DNA of 64,000 bases. It comes from UBA1494_A sp963973975. GTDB taxonomy: Bacteria; Bacteroidota; Bacteroidia; Flavobacteriales_E; Vicingaceae. A program made the translations under genes and the position numbers. Positions 18,201-27,447 of the stretch are shown in pieces (the first letter of the stretch is position 1; each line of letters opens with the position of its first letter). The stretch covers positions 18,999 through 82,998 of the forward strand of contig CAXBCF010000014.1 of NCBI GenBank assembly GCA_963973975.1, written 5' to 3'. The notes below the pieces were generated by a model. The model was not told the DNA's origin. It worked only from the letters and a program-made list of their open reading frames with translations, and made no database searches.

Positions 18201-21073
18201 TCTAAGGGATTAGCTTCTGTAATTAAAACAGCATCATTGGCATTTGTAATAACTCGTTCCATTAACAACAAGCGCAATTCTTCTTTTTTACGATCTGTTA
18301 TGTCGGATAGAACACCGATCATTTTTTGAGGCATACCTTTTTTGTCTCTAATGGTATATGCCTTTTCTTCAACGTAAGCATAGCTGCCATCTGCATTTAA
18401 AAAACGGTATTCTGCAAACCATTTTAGTTGATTTGAATCAACTAAATAATTATTTAATTTTTCCAGTACATTACTTAGATCTTCAGGATGAACTAGGCTG
18501 CTCCACAATGGTGTTTCTTCAGGTTTTGCACCCACTTTATGACCAAATATTCGCTCGAAACTCTCTCCCCAATAAACAAGGTCTTTTTCAATGTTCCATT
18601 CGTAAATGGCATCATTGGTGGCTTTATTTACATACTCAAAACGCTCATTGTGCAGTTTTACAGTGTTCCTTTCTTTGATAAGATCAGTAATTTCAACAGT
18701 ATTCACGACAATACCTCCAACACTTTCATCTTCTATTAAATTGGTTCCAATGCTCTGAAACCAACAATAAACTCCATCTTTTCTTTTAAAACGATAGGGC
18801 GAAGATTTTACCCTTTTTTCAGAAGTTAGATTACTGTACTCTTCTTTTATTTTGGTTACATCATCAGGATGGAAAAAATCAAAACCATTTAGACCTAATA
18901 ATTCATTCTCAGTGTAACCGGTATATCTTGGATAATTAGGGCTAACATATTGATATACACCTTCAATACTTAAAATTGCTGTCATATCAGAGCCATCCTG
19001 AACCAATGCTTTAAACCGTTTTTCGCTGAGATAAATTTTTTGTTGAGCTAAAATAGTTGATGTCACATCTCTAAAATTGTCTATAATTCCATTAATTTCA
19101 GGATGGTGAAGCATGTTGGTAATGATGGCTTCTGTGTAAATCCAATTCCCATTTTTATGCATGACTCTTGCGACTGAAGGAGCTTGTGGGATTCCAGGGG
19201 ATTGTATTGATTGGTACAAGGTATTATTTACTATGTCAATATCTTCCGGGTGAATAATTTGATCTAAACGCATGCTAAGTGCTTCTTCTTCATTGTAGCC
19301 AAGCACATTAACTATAGAAGGTGAAACGTATTTTGTAGCGCCATCAATAGACATGATAGCAAAAGCGTCTCCGCTGTTTTCAACTAAAGACCTAAAGCGT
19401 TTTTCCTTCTCTATTAATTTCTGTTCTGCTTCAATTTTTTCGGTGACATCCCTGAAATTATCGATTATACCCCCAATAGATGGATCATGAAGCATGTTGG
19501 TGTTGGTAGCTTCTAACCACCTCCATGTTCCATCTTTGTGAAGCGTTCTACTGGTAGTTCCTTTAATAGGAACACCCGGGTTTTTCATCACTTCTTGTAG
19601 TTTTTCAACTATCAAGGGTATATCATCTGGGTGAATTATTTCGAATAAATTTAAATTTAAAGCCTCTTCTTCTGTATAACCAAGAATGCTATGAACAGAA
19701 GGTGATACATAATCTATTTTTCCCGCATCTGAAACAATGGCTATGGCATCACCACTGTTTTCCACTAATTTTCTAAAGCGATCTTCTTTTAATTGAAGCT
19801 CAAGCTCTATTTCTTTTTCTTTGGTAATGTCTAAAATAATTGAATCCCAAATGATGCTACCGTTTTCTAATCTGATTGGGTTACCAGAACCTTTATGCCA
19901 CCTGATTGAGCCATCCGGATGTTTGTATCTCCATTCATGATTCCAATGTATCAATTTCTCGGCTGAAATATTAACAGATTCAACTACACTTTGTACATCT
20001 AATTCATGAATATTTTGCCATATAATTGGAAAATTATTTAATACAGTCTCGATTTCATAACCCCATAAAGATTGACCACCTTTACTAACTGCATTAACTC
20101 CATCAGTTCCATCTGGATAAAGTTCATACCTAAAAACTGCACCTGGAATATTATCAGAGATGGCTTTGAATTGTGTTTCAGTATTTTTTCGTTTGGTAAT
20201 GTCGGTGTGGGTACCAGTCATAATTAAGGGTTGTCCTTCCTTTGTCCACTCAATAACTTTTCCGCGATCATTGATCCAAACAATACTTCCATTTTTGTGT
20301 ATTAAACGACATTCTATGTTATAAAAATCTGATTTCTTAGAAAAGCAATCATTAATCTTTTCATCAGAAAGTTTAGCATCATCAGGATGAACGAGTCTGT
20401 TCCACATGTCGAGATTGATGGGCTTTAACTCTTCAATGGTATACCCAACAATTTCTGCATAACGTTCATTGATAACCACTTCATTTGTTTGAACATTCCA
20501 TTCCCAAGTTCCAACCTCTGTTGCTTCAATGATGTTTTTTAAGCGTTCAGATTCGTGTTTTAAGCTTGCCTTATTTGCATGAAGTTGTATGCTTGCTTTT
20601 CGTAATTCTAATAATTGAACTACTTGTTTTGCAAGTGTTTGTAATGCTTCAATTTGCAATTGATTTAATTGCCTTGGTTTTTTATCAATTACGCAGAGTG
20701 TTCCAAGTACTAAACCATTATTCATTACTAATGGGGAACCGGTATAAAAAACAATAAAAGGTTCACCAGTTACTAGTGGATTGTTTTTGAATCGAATATC
20801 TTCTCTAGTATCTTCAATTATAAAAATACTTTCTTCTTCTTCAATTGCAAACTTGCAGAAAGAGACATCAATTGAAGTTTCTTTCTCTTCTAATCCATGT
20901 CGCGATTTAAAAAATTGTTGCTTACATGCTACTAATGATACCAAGGCTACAGGTGTTTCACAGATTGCAGCCGCTAACTTTGTGATGGAATCATATTCTT
21001 TTTCTTCCAAAGAGCCTAAAATATTCAGTGCATCTAGTGCTTTTAATCTTTCTGGATCTTCTAATTTATTCAT
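15182..21073 (-). CDS. giant soluble sensor histidine kinase, 11 PAS + 2 GAF domains
   Basis: A 1963-residue protein without membrane segments. Domains by rough residue: GAF 1-165 (of the type with HGLEEKETS and FCKFAIEEEE), PAS1 177-297, PAS2 300-425, PAS3 432-555, PAS4 560-685, PAS5 690-815, PAS6 820-945, PAS7 950-1075, GAF 1080-1230, PAS8 1235-1355, PAS9 1357-1480, PAS10 1485-1600, PAS11 1605-1725, then HisKA (FAYIASHDLQEPLRM) and HATPase_c (DNGIGIE, GSGMGLAIV). Many PAS units carry the HPDD loop of the PAS_3 class. PAS7 resembles a LOV domain (IGKSPRFLQGPKTD) but has Ser-Pro where the photoactive cysteine should be. Signals are unknown; redox, oxygen or small ligands are possible. Confidence 0.93.
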   Translation of the reverse strand: MNKLEDPERLKALDALNILGSLEEKEYDSITKLAAAICETPVALVSLVACKQQFFKSRHGLEEKETSIDVSFCKFAIEEEESIFIIEDTREDIRFKNNPLVTGEPFIVFYTGSPLVMNNGLVLGTLCVIDKKPRQLNQLQIEALQTLAKQVVQLLELRKASIQLHANKASLKHESERLKNIIEATEVGTWEWNVQTNEVVINERYAEIVGYTIEELKPINLDMWNRLVHPDDAKLSDEKINDCFSKKSDFYNIECRLIHKNGSIVWINDRGKVIEWTKEGQPLIMTGTHTDITKRKNTETQFKAISDNIPGAVFRYELYPDGTDGVNAVSKGGQSLWGYEIETVLNNFPIIWQNIHELDVQSVVESVNISAEKLIHWNHEWRYKHPDGSIRWHKGSGNPIRLENGSIIWDSIILDITKEKEIELELQLKEDRFRKLVENSGDAIAIVSDAGKIDYVSPSVHSILGYTEEEALNLNLFEIIHPDDIPLIVEKLQEVMKNPGVPIKGTTSRTLHKDGTWRWLEATNTNMLHDPSIGGIIDNFRDVTEKIEAEQKLIEKEKRFRSLVENSGDAFAIMSIDGATKYVSPSIVNVLGYNEEEALSMRLDQIIHPEDIDIVNNTLYQSIQSPGIPQAPSVARVMHKNGNWIYTEAIITNMLHHPEINGIIDNFRDVTSTILAQQKIYLSEKRFKALVQDGSDMTAILSIEGVYQYVSPNYPRYTGYTENELLGLNGFDFFHPDDVTKIKEEYSNLTSEKRVKSSPYRFKRKDGVYCWFQSIGTNLIEDESVGGIVVNTVEITDLIKERNTVKLHNERFEYVNKATNDAIYEWNIEKDLVYWGESFERIFGHKVGAKPEETPLWSSLVHPEDLSNVLEKLNNYLVDSNQLKWFAEYRFLNADGSYAYVEEKAYTIRDKKGMPQKMIGVLSDITDRKKEELRLLLMERVITNANDAVLITEANPLDEPGLKIVYANEAFTEMTGYTEQEVIGKSPRFLQGPKTDRRELDRIDELLKNGESAETTVINYKKNGDEFWINFSMSPVFSKDGELTHFISIERDVSDKVNAEIEKRHISEISGFFKLRTSLMSSLEAVLTYLTRVLDYDIAEIWLPNPKKSIIHQTIKHTETQAGQRFYEASKIYTKFLPNQGLPGIVWVNQKIEVWKGNEGKEAFVRKEAAKKSDLRSAIGIPLFHNNEVVGVLVLASHKEIPVNADKSTLFISLQENLGAEINRKKQEEEMLLLFNSAPEIIAIRDPEGYFVKVNEAFCDLLGYTEQELTSIPYIKFVHPKDVVKTSKKLQSFNEENEGQVHNFVNRYRCKDGSYKWISWSTSKKYGEHGLVFGFGRDLTEVKELEKILDNAAKLANFGTWEVDFIKDYVFWSPMTKEIHEVSPEYEPTAESAHLFFKETHRELVAKKIEESIKEGKSFDIEAIILTANQTEKWVRLIGDPEIENERCIKITGGMQDINKQKHIEIRLKNLINERDSILESIGDAFIALDLDWKVTYWNKEAEKALKMNREDTIDKNFWDIFSKDQFKRFYEEYHRAMETGVTTHFEEYDSTFNQWFEISAYPSEKGLSIYFKDVSIRKVAEEKIKLSNERFEKIAEATNDAIWEYDIERDELFWGRGFTTQFGHDLTKIKPSFELLLSYIHPDDRNQISKKVQTFMVEAANNNWFAEFRFLKSDGTYALVLDRAIFIRDENGKAIKAYGAMTDISYRKEYEDSLKKLNNELEIQTKELASSNAELEQFAYIASHDLQEPLRMISSFLTQLDKKYGDTLDEKAHTYINFAVDGAKRMRKIILDLLEFSRISKQEIKTEKVDLNELLVEVFKLQHKLIESKNAKITYDILPVIKSHYSQLLQVFQNIIGNALKYCKQNQPPEIHISVKKLRREWEFSIEDNGIGIESEYFEKIFIIFQRLHLKEEFEGSGMGLAIVKKIIDKMNGKIWLISKVGAGSTFFFSIPFKINEKKQLS

Positions 21074-21339
21074 ACTTTTTCTTCTAAAGCTTTTACTTTC
21101 GAAAGCGTAATTTCTAATAAAACTTATTAATCAAAGAGAACTTAACCTAAAAAAGTAAAATTCATTTAGGCAATGTATTTAAGTAACTCATGGTTAGGTA
21201 GTTGAATTTGGTTTTAATGCATCACTAAGTTTATCAAAAGTCAGAACATGAAATAAGGGCTTTATAGGTAAAATACCTATTTTGATTCGATGCGTTTCTA
21301 ACTGAGAACTTTGACTGAATCAGGAGTCAATTTTACCGC

Positions 21340-21771
21340 ATGATTCGAGGACAATATTTTCTACTTATTTTTTTCGTTTTTAGTGTTTTTCAGAGCATGG
21401 CTCAAGATTCTAATAAATTAGAGTTCAGAATTTTAGCTGAGAGTAAATCCTCCAAAGAATTGGTTTCAGTTTCAAATACAGCAAACTCAATAAAACCGAT
21501 GAACATTCATATTTCCTCTGCTTTTACACCAAACGGCGATGGATTAAATGATACATTCGGAATGGTAGCCGAAGGCATTGAAGAAATGAATTTGGTAGTT
21601 TATAACCGTTGGGGAGAAATAGTTTTTCAATCAACTAATGCCAATGTGCGGTGGGATGGTACATTTAGAGGAGCACCTGCACCTTCAGGAGTTTATGGCT
21701 ATGAATTGGCTGCAAAAAATGCAGAAAGAGAATCAATTGTAAAAAAAGGAAATGTCACTTTAGTATATTAA
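21340..21771 (+). CDS. small secreted protein made of a T9SS type B C-terminal domain
   Basis: A 143-residue protein: signal peptide (residues 1-22, ending SMAQ), a linker of about 30 residues, then a complete gliding-motility-associated / type B T9SS sorting domain: SSAFTPNGDGLNDTFG, VVYNRWGEIVFQS, VRWDGTFRGAPAPSGVYGYEL and a final beta strand. These domains normally end very large adhesins and are recognised by the type IX secretion machine, with PorP/SprF-type partners. Here there is almost no cargo. One base separates its stop from the next gene's ATG, so it is translationally coupled to the 1754-residue PKD protein. Confidence 0.9.
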   Translation: MIRGQYFLLIFFVFSVFQSMAQDSNKLEFRILAESKSSKELVSVSNTANSIKPMNIHISSAFTPNGDGLNDTFGMVAEGIEEMNLVVYNRWGEIVFQSTNANVRWDGTFRGAPAPSGVYGYELAAKNAERESIVKKGNVTLVY

Positions 21772-21772
21772 A

Positions 21773-24700
21773 ATGAGAAATAATTTACTTACTACTTTTT
21801 TCATTTTATTTTCTTTCAATTTATTCGCTCAACCTGCAGCACAATTTATTGCAGATACAACCAGTGGTTGCGCTCCATTAGAAGTAAACTTTACCAATCA
21901 AAGTAATGGAGCTATTAGCTATCAATGGAAATTTGGAGATGGAAATTATTCTTCACAAAGCAATCCAACCAATTTATATACAAAAGCGGGAGTCTATACA
22001 GTTACACTTATTTCAATAAACTCAGCTCAAAGAGATACACTAGTAAAAAGTGCATACATCCAAGTTTTTCCAAAACCAATTATCAACTATGCACTTCCTG
22101 ATTCTGTTCAATGCCTTTTCAATGACAGCATTCAATTAATTAATTTAGGAGATACTGCTCATAATTATACTTGGGTTTTTGGAGATGGAACAACTTCCAA
22201 TTCCTACAATGCAGTTCATCAATACATTTCCTCAGGATCATTTAGAACACTTTTAGCGGCTAGCACAACTCACGGCTGCACAGCACAAAAAAGCTTGGCA
22301 AAAAGAATAAATGTAATTGCAAATCCTGTTGCTTATTTTACAGCTGACACAAGCCTGATTTGCCGCGATCAACAAGTGGTTCGATTTACTTCAGCCTCTT
22401 CATCCAATTTAAAGCATTATTGGGATTTTGGTGATGGAAATAAAGACAGTTTGAACAATAAAGTTACCCATATTTACCAAAATGAAGGCGAATTTGATGT
22501 AACACTCTCTGTTGAAGATAGTAAAGGCTGTGAAACAGAGCTAAAACAAGAGAAGTACATAAAATTCAACAAACCTCCAAAAGCACAAATTGAGATTAGT
22601 CAAGATACCATCTGCAGCCGTCAAGCTATCAATTTTTCAATTGATTCTTTTTGGGTGGCTGCCTCTTGGAATTTTGAAACTGGCTCAAGCTCAAATGAAT
22701 TAAATCCAAGCCATGCTTTTTCCAATCCAGGAATGTATTCTGTTCGCGTAAATCTTACAGACTCTATTGGTTGTAATGTTTTGCAAAGAGTTGATAGCAT
22801 TGTTGTAAAAGAAACACCGATTGCATCTGTAAAAGATACTTCCATTGTTGCTTGTGCTCCCTTTTCATTTCAGCCAACAAATACTTCTTTTTATGCAACT
22901 TCCTATCAATGGAAATTAGATACGTTTCAATTAACTGGATTTAGTCCGCGTTTCACTATTTCTAATGCAGGAGCTGTTGACTTAAGGTTAATTGCCAGCA
23001 ATGATTTTTGTAGCGATACCTTACATTATTCTAATTTGCTTCAACTGGAGGGAGGAAAAAGAACAGCAACATTAAGCGATACATTAGGCTGTGCGCCCAT
23101 GAAAGTTCATTTTTCTACAGAAAATGTAGATTCAGCTTCACTTACTTGGCACTTTGGGAATGGAGATACTTCTAATTCTGAGAAACCTAATTATGTGTAT
23201 CAATTGGGCGGAACCTACCAACCATTTTTAATTTCAAGAACAGCCAATTCTTGTATTGATACGGTATTTCTAAAAGAAATACAAGTAATTGATGCACAAT
23301 CTGTATTCAATCGACCTGATACCATTGTGCTTTGTCAACCCGGTACAGTATCCTTTGATGGAGCTTCCATTGGCGGAAATTTTTGGCGTTGGGATTTCGA
23401 TGATGGCGATACTTCGAATGCTGCTAATCCACAACATTTCTTTGATACTGCGGGAACATATACTGTTGAGTTATTGACTCAAAACACACAGGGCTGTTTC
23501 TATCGCTTAAAACCATACAACGTAGTGGTCGTGAAAGCTTCAAAAGCTAATTTTACAATGAATGTAGACAACTGCCCTGATTTCAAAGTCAGTTTTACTG
23601 CAACTGATTCAGACATTCTTTCTTGGAAATGGGAGTTTGGTGATGACATAGAAGATACAATTCCAAATCCAATACACTATTATGCTGAAGAAGGAGCCTA
23701 CACCGTTTCATTATCTACTTGGGATAAAGATGGTTGTTTTTCTAAGAGAACGCTCATCAATGGTCTTCAGCTTTATCCCTGCATAGGAGATTCTGTCAAT
23801 TCTGAAGGTTTGGGAGGTAGTTTGGGTGGTAAAAATGTTTTTTCTGATACATCTGATGCAATTATTGCTTGCAGTCCTTTTCAATTAGAGCTTTTTATGC
23901 CATTGGATTCTGTCAAAAATCAATGGTGGAATTTTGGTGATGGACATTCATCTATTCTGCAACATCCAATTCATACTTATCAAACTGCTGGAAATTTTAC
24001 CTTACAACTTATTGTTGAGTTTGAAAATGGAAAATTTGATACAATTCAAAATCAAAATTACATTCAAATTGGCAATCCAAAAGCAGCCTTTACATATCAG
24101 ATTGAGAATAGATGCGATAGTATAAGCGTTTTATTTACAAATCACTCTACAAGAGCCTCCAATTATTTTTGGGACTTAGATGCAGCTGGGATTAGTAATC
24201 AATACAACACAAATGCTAACTATAAAGAAGCTTCTAATCAATTGATTAGTTTGACGGCAACCGACGATAAAGGCTGTTTTCATACCATTAAGAAAAACAT
24301 TGGTGTGGGAACTTCCAATCCATATTTTAAGTTTAAGGCCAATGCTTGTTTGGGTGAGCAAATTAGTTTCGAATCCAATATCCAAAATTATGATCGATTG
24401 GTTTGGCAAATTGGAAATCAAGTTCACACAGGTGATACAGTTTATTGCATGCCAGCAGACACTGGTTTATATACAATTAGTGTAAAAGCTTATGATCGAA
24501 ATAATTGTGCTAAAACGTTTGTTTCTCCAGTTAAATTAAGAGTGAGCAACCCAATAGCAAATTTCAGTTTTAATGAAGGTACAGAAGCATGTGATGCGCT
24601 GAATTTAGATGTGAACAACCTCTCAACAGGAGCTTTAGAATTTACATGGTTTTTCGGGAATGGAGATTCGCTTAAAGGCAGACAAGCAATTTATACCTTC

Positions 24701-27037
24701 AAAAATGAAGGAGAATATACACTTCGTTTAAAAGCAGAACATTATGGTTGTAGTAATGTAAAGCAGGCTTCTCAAAAAATAATAATTAATAAAGCCAAAG
24801 CAGATTTTGAGATACAACAAAACAATGTTTGTTTACCCATTCAAGCCAACTTTATTGATAGAAGTGTTGCTGCTGTTAGTTGGCTTTGGGAGTTTGGTGA
24901 TGGAGCTAGTTCAACTGCTCAAAATCCAACACATGTCTTTCATACAAAAGCTGGCAAACAAAAGCTGAGCATTGTTGATGTGAATGGATGTAAAGCCTCA
25001 AAAGAAAAGGCCGCTTTAAGAACTCATCGTGCAACTGCGGTTGCAGACACTTGGGAAGGTTGTATTCCTTTAACTGTTCAGTTCAATGACACAACACCGA
25101 ATGTTCAAAGTTACCATTGGGATTTTGGAGACGGCACTTCTTCTAACTTAAGAAATCCTCAGCACATATATTCTCAGCCTGGCAAATATGACTTGAAGCT
25201 AATTACTCGCTCTATTGAAGGTTGTAGCGATACTTTAATTATGGAAAAAGCGATTGTTGCAGGTAAAGTTATTGCCGACTTTTTCTCTGAAAGTAATGTG
25301 AATGCCTGTTCCCCTCATTTAACGAGTTTTAAAAACACAAGTGAAGGAGCAATCAATTTCAAGTGGATATTTGGAGATGGAACAGATAGTAAGTTTGAAA
25401 ACCCTGTTAAAGTTTACCATAAAGCGGGAATTTTTGACGTTACTTTAATGGCCGACAATGGACACTCTTGTGCCGATACAGTTGTTAGTTTGCGCCGATT
25501 TAACATCAACACGCCTGAAATAAATTTCAATTTATCGGATTCCATTGTTTGCGGACCAAGTAATATTCAGTTCAACGATTTATCGAAACGAGTTAACAGT
25601 AGAAAATGGTTTTTTGGAGATGGTACAGTTGCTACCCAAAGAAACCCAAGCCACTTTTTTGATCAGTTGGGAACTTCAACGGTTACTTTAATGGTGACAG
25701 ATACAGCGGGATGTGTTGAAACACTTTCTAAGAGAGTTACGGTTAAAGAAAAACCAACTGCACTTTTCTTCTTAGATACGCTTAAAGGATGTAGTCCAGT
25801 AGCAATTACGTTTAAAAATAGAAGTCAAAATTTACTTTCTCCGAAGTTTTTATGGAGGATTAATCAGAATGAAATTAAGACAGTGGCTCTCGATACTTCC
25901 ATTTTATTTTCCAAAAGAGGGAGCTATGACATTGGTTTAATCGCTATAAATTCAAATAAATGCGCTGACACATTGATTCACAAAGATCATTTAAACGTAT
26001 TCCAAACTAAGACTGTTCAACAATCAAAAATAATGTCTGTTAGCAGAACTGAAAAAAATGATTTGGAAATACTTTGGGAAAAAAATAGCGCTTTTGAGTT
26101 TAAAATGTACCGTCTTTTCCGCAAAACAAGTTTAGGGGATTTTGAAGAAATTCATAGAACTGAAAATCGAGAATCTAAAAGTTTTAACTTGGCCTTTAAT
26201 TCGAATTTGGAAGGTATTCAGTGTTTTAAAATTGAAACGATTTACCATTGTGTAGATTCTATAGATGTTAATTTGTTGGATACTTACTGTTCCATTGATT
26301 TGAGAGCAAAAGCTGATTCAAATGGCATTCACCTAGAGTGGAACACTTATCAAACTGCTTCTTTTGAGGCTTACGAAATTTGGAGAGAACCAATAAAAGG
26401 GGGTAAAAAGCAATTTGTAAGTCGTGTAGATAAAAGTCTTACTCAAGCAACAGACTCAACTACCTTATGTCCTCAGGATTACAGCTACAGAATTAAGGCG
26501 ATTAATATTTATGGCAAAGGTTTTCAGGCTTTAAGCGATTCTGTTATTGTTAAGCCACAAAATAGTATTTCAGACATTGATTTGACTATAAAAAGAGTTA
26601 CTGTACTTCAAGATAATCAAGTTTTATTAGAGTGGGAAGACCCCAACTATTCTCCACAAGTAGTAAATGGCTATCGCCTAGAAAGATTACAAACTAGGGG
26701 AGGGTATAAGTTTGTTCGACAATTTCCTTTGGGAATTAGCTCTTTTATTGACGATTATACAGCTTCAGATAATCAATCTATTGGCTATAAATTATCTCTA
26801 GACCATAATTGCAGATTCGATTTAAAAGTTGAGCAAACAGCTGCAAGCATTTGGCTGTCAATTGAAAGAGATGGATCAATCAATCATTTAAAATGGACTC
26901 CTGCAACAGGGTTGAAAGATGGGGTACAATTTTACCACATTCAGTTAAAAAACAGCAATGGCAATTGGGAAACCATCAAAACTTTAGATGCCAATCAATT
27001 GGACACTTTTATTGATTCTTACCAACTTGAGAAATAA
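21773..27037 (+). CDS. giant secreted PKD-repeat protein
   Basis: A 1754-residue protein with a signal peptide (about residues 1-19, ending LFAQ). About 17 PKD-type modules of some 85 residues follow; most keep the W-x-F-G-D-G core (YQWKFGDGNYS, YTWVFGDGTTS, HYWDFGDGNKD, YHWDFGDGTSS, RKWFFGDGTVA), while others are degenerate (WNFETGSS, WKLDTFQ, WQIGNQ). Paired cysteines recur at the module starts. The last 430 residues form about four Fn3-like modules (LEILWEKNSAFEFKMYRLFRK-type strands with W and Y anchors). The chain stops after the last module with no C-terminal sorting domain. Probably a surface or matrix adhesin. It converges with the PorP/SprF operon. Confidence 0.88.
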   Translation: MRNNLLTTFFILFSFNLFAQPAAQFIADTTSGCAPLEVNFTNQSNGAISYQWKFGDGNYSSQSNPTNLYTKAGVYTVTLISINSAQRDTLVKSAYIQVFPKPIINYALPDSVQCLFNDSIQLINLGDTAHNYTWVFGDGTTSNSYNAVHQYISSGSFRTLLAASTTHGCTAQKSLAKRINVIANPVAYFTADTSLICRDQQVVRFTSASSSNLKHYWDFGDGNKDSLNNKVTHIYQNEGEFDVTLSVEDSKGCETELKQEKYIKFNKPPKAQIEISQDTICSRQAINFSIDSFWVAASWNFETGSSSNELNPSHAFSNPGMYSVRVNLTDSIGCNVLQRVDSIVVKETPIASVKDTSIVACAPFSFQPTNTSFYATSYQWKLDTFQLTGFSPRFTISNAGAVDLRLIASNDFCSDTLHYSNLLQLEGGKRTATLSDTLGCAPMKVHFSTENVDSASLTWHFGNGDTSNSEKPNYVYQLGGTYQPFLISRTANSCIDTVFLKEIQVIDAQSVFNRPDTIVLCQPGTVSFDGASIGGNFWRWDFDDGDTSNAANPQHFFDTAGTYTVELLTQNTQGCFYRLKPYNVVVVKASKANFTMNVDNCPDFKVSFTATDSDILSWKWEFGDDIEDTIPNPIHYYAEEGAYTVSLSTWDKDGCFSKRTLINGLQLYPCIGDSVNSEGLGGSLGGKNVFSDTSDAIIACSPFQLELFMPLDSVKNQWWNFGDGHSSILQHPIHTYQTAGNFTLQLIVEFENGKFDTIQNQNYIQIGNPKAAFTYQIENRCDSISVLFTNHSTRASNYFWDLDAAGISNQYNTNANYKEASNQLISLTATDDKGCFHTIKKNIGVGTSNPYFKFKANACLGEQISFESNIQNYDRLVWQIGNQVHTGDTVYCMPADTGLYTISVKAYDRNNCAKTFVSPVKLRVSNPIANFSFNEGTEACDALNLDVNNLSTGALEFTWFFGNGDSLKGRQAIYTFKNEGEYTLRLKAEHYGCSNVKQASQKIIINKAKADFEIQQNNVCLPIQANFIDRSVAAVSWLWEFGDGASSTAQNPTHVFHTKAGKQKLSIVDVNGCKASKEKAALRTHRATAVADTWEGCIPLTVQFNDTTPNVQSYHWDFGDGTSSNLRNPQHIYSQPGKYDLKLITRSIEGCSDTLIMEKAIVAGKVIADFFSESNVNACSPHLTSFKNTSEGAINFKWIFGDGTDSKFENPVKVYHKAGIFDVTLMADNGHSCADTVVSLRRFNINTPEINFNLSDSIVCGPSNIQFNDLSKRVNSRKWFFGDGTVATQRNPSHFFDQLGTSTVTLMVTDTAGCVETLSKRVTVKEKPTALFFLDTLKGCSPVAITFKNRSQNLLSPKFLWRINQNEIKTVALDTSILFSKRGSYDIGLIAINSNKCADTLIHKDHLNVFQTKTVQQSKIMSVSRTEKNDLEILWEKNSAFEFKMYRLFRKTSLGDFEEIHRTENRESKSFNLAFNSNLEGIQCFKIETIYHCVDSIDVNLLDTYCSIDLRAKADSNGIHLEWNTYQTASFEAYEIWREPIKGGKKQFVSRVDKSLTQATDSTTLCPQDYSYRIKAINIYGKGFQALSDSVIVKPQNSISDIDLTIKRVTVLQDNQVLLEWEDPNYSPQVVNGYRLERLQTRGGYKFVRQFPLGISSFIDDYTASDNQSIGYKLSLDHNCRFDLKVEQTAASIWLSIERDGSINHLKWTPATGLKDGVQFYHIQLKNSNGNWETIKTLDANQLDTFIDSYQLEK

Positions 27038-27139
27038 AAGAAGGTTTTCACGTAAAGAGCTCGCAGAGAAAAAGATCTAATTCAGTTTTATTGTGAGCTT
27101 TGTGAAAGAACCTTTGTGCCTTGTGGTTCAAAACTAAAA

Positions 27140-27241
27140 AACCATTAATACCGATTGAGATTTCAATGTCGTATAATACGGAAAGCATATACTTAATAGT
27201 TCAACTAAATTGGACTAAACGTCTTTATCATCGGTACATTA
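27140..27241. repeat. intergenic inverted-repeat element (copy B)
   Basis: Bounded by ATACCGAT (27148-27155) and ATCGGTA (27230-27236). Inside is the hairpin-like word AGTTCAACTAAATTGGACT (27198-27216), which matches AGTTCTTCTTTTGGACT in copy C (37611-37627), each followed by ATCGGTA. The word TCAATGTCG (27164-27171) recalls TAATGTCGC of copy A. Function unknown. Confidence 0.55.
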
Positions 27242-27393
27242 AGAATGAAGTTAAAATTTAGTAAGTCGTTACAGTACAAAATCCTCGTCTGTCTGATAGA
27301 CAGTTATATCGGTCTCTTTGCCAACAATAGTTTAGGAAACCCTATAACGGCATTAAGAAATTAAATGGTATAAATACACCAAAAACCACCAAG

Positions 27394-27420
27394 AGTTCAC
27401 AAAGTAAACTTTAGTGAACT
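27394..27420. terminator. possible bidirectional terminator hairpin
   Basis: Arms AGTTCAC (27394-27400) and GTGAACT (27414-27420), with further pairing of AAGT and ACTT inside. It lies between the ends of the PKD gene and the gene at 27448. No long T-run follows, so the role is uncertain. Confidence 0.35.
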
Positions 27421-27447
27421 TGTTTTCATAAGAAAGAAAGGAACTAA

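Larger units (their letters stand above)
27038..27447. other. repeat-rich intergenic region between convergent operons
   Basis: A non-coding stretch of 410 bases. It begins with an imperfect hairpin (AAGGTTTTCAC at about 27042 against GTGAAAGAACCTT near 27101), continues with degenerate GCAAAG/CACAAAG-like words, the inverted-repeat element copy B (27140-27241), a hairpin CTGTCT/AGACAG at 27289-27303 and a 27-base near-palindrome at 27394-27420. No gene is seen. Confidence 0.6.

Noticed and set aside
17870..18250. Photoactive LOV domain in the large kinase
   Set aside because: The required cysteine is absent: the segment reads KSPRFLQG where LOV domains have RNCRFLQG.
16409..20757. Several plus-strand open frames of 60-110 codons opposite the large PAS kinase
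   Set aside because: They are antisense shadows of a long, well-supported gene, with no start signals or known domains.
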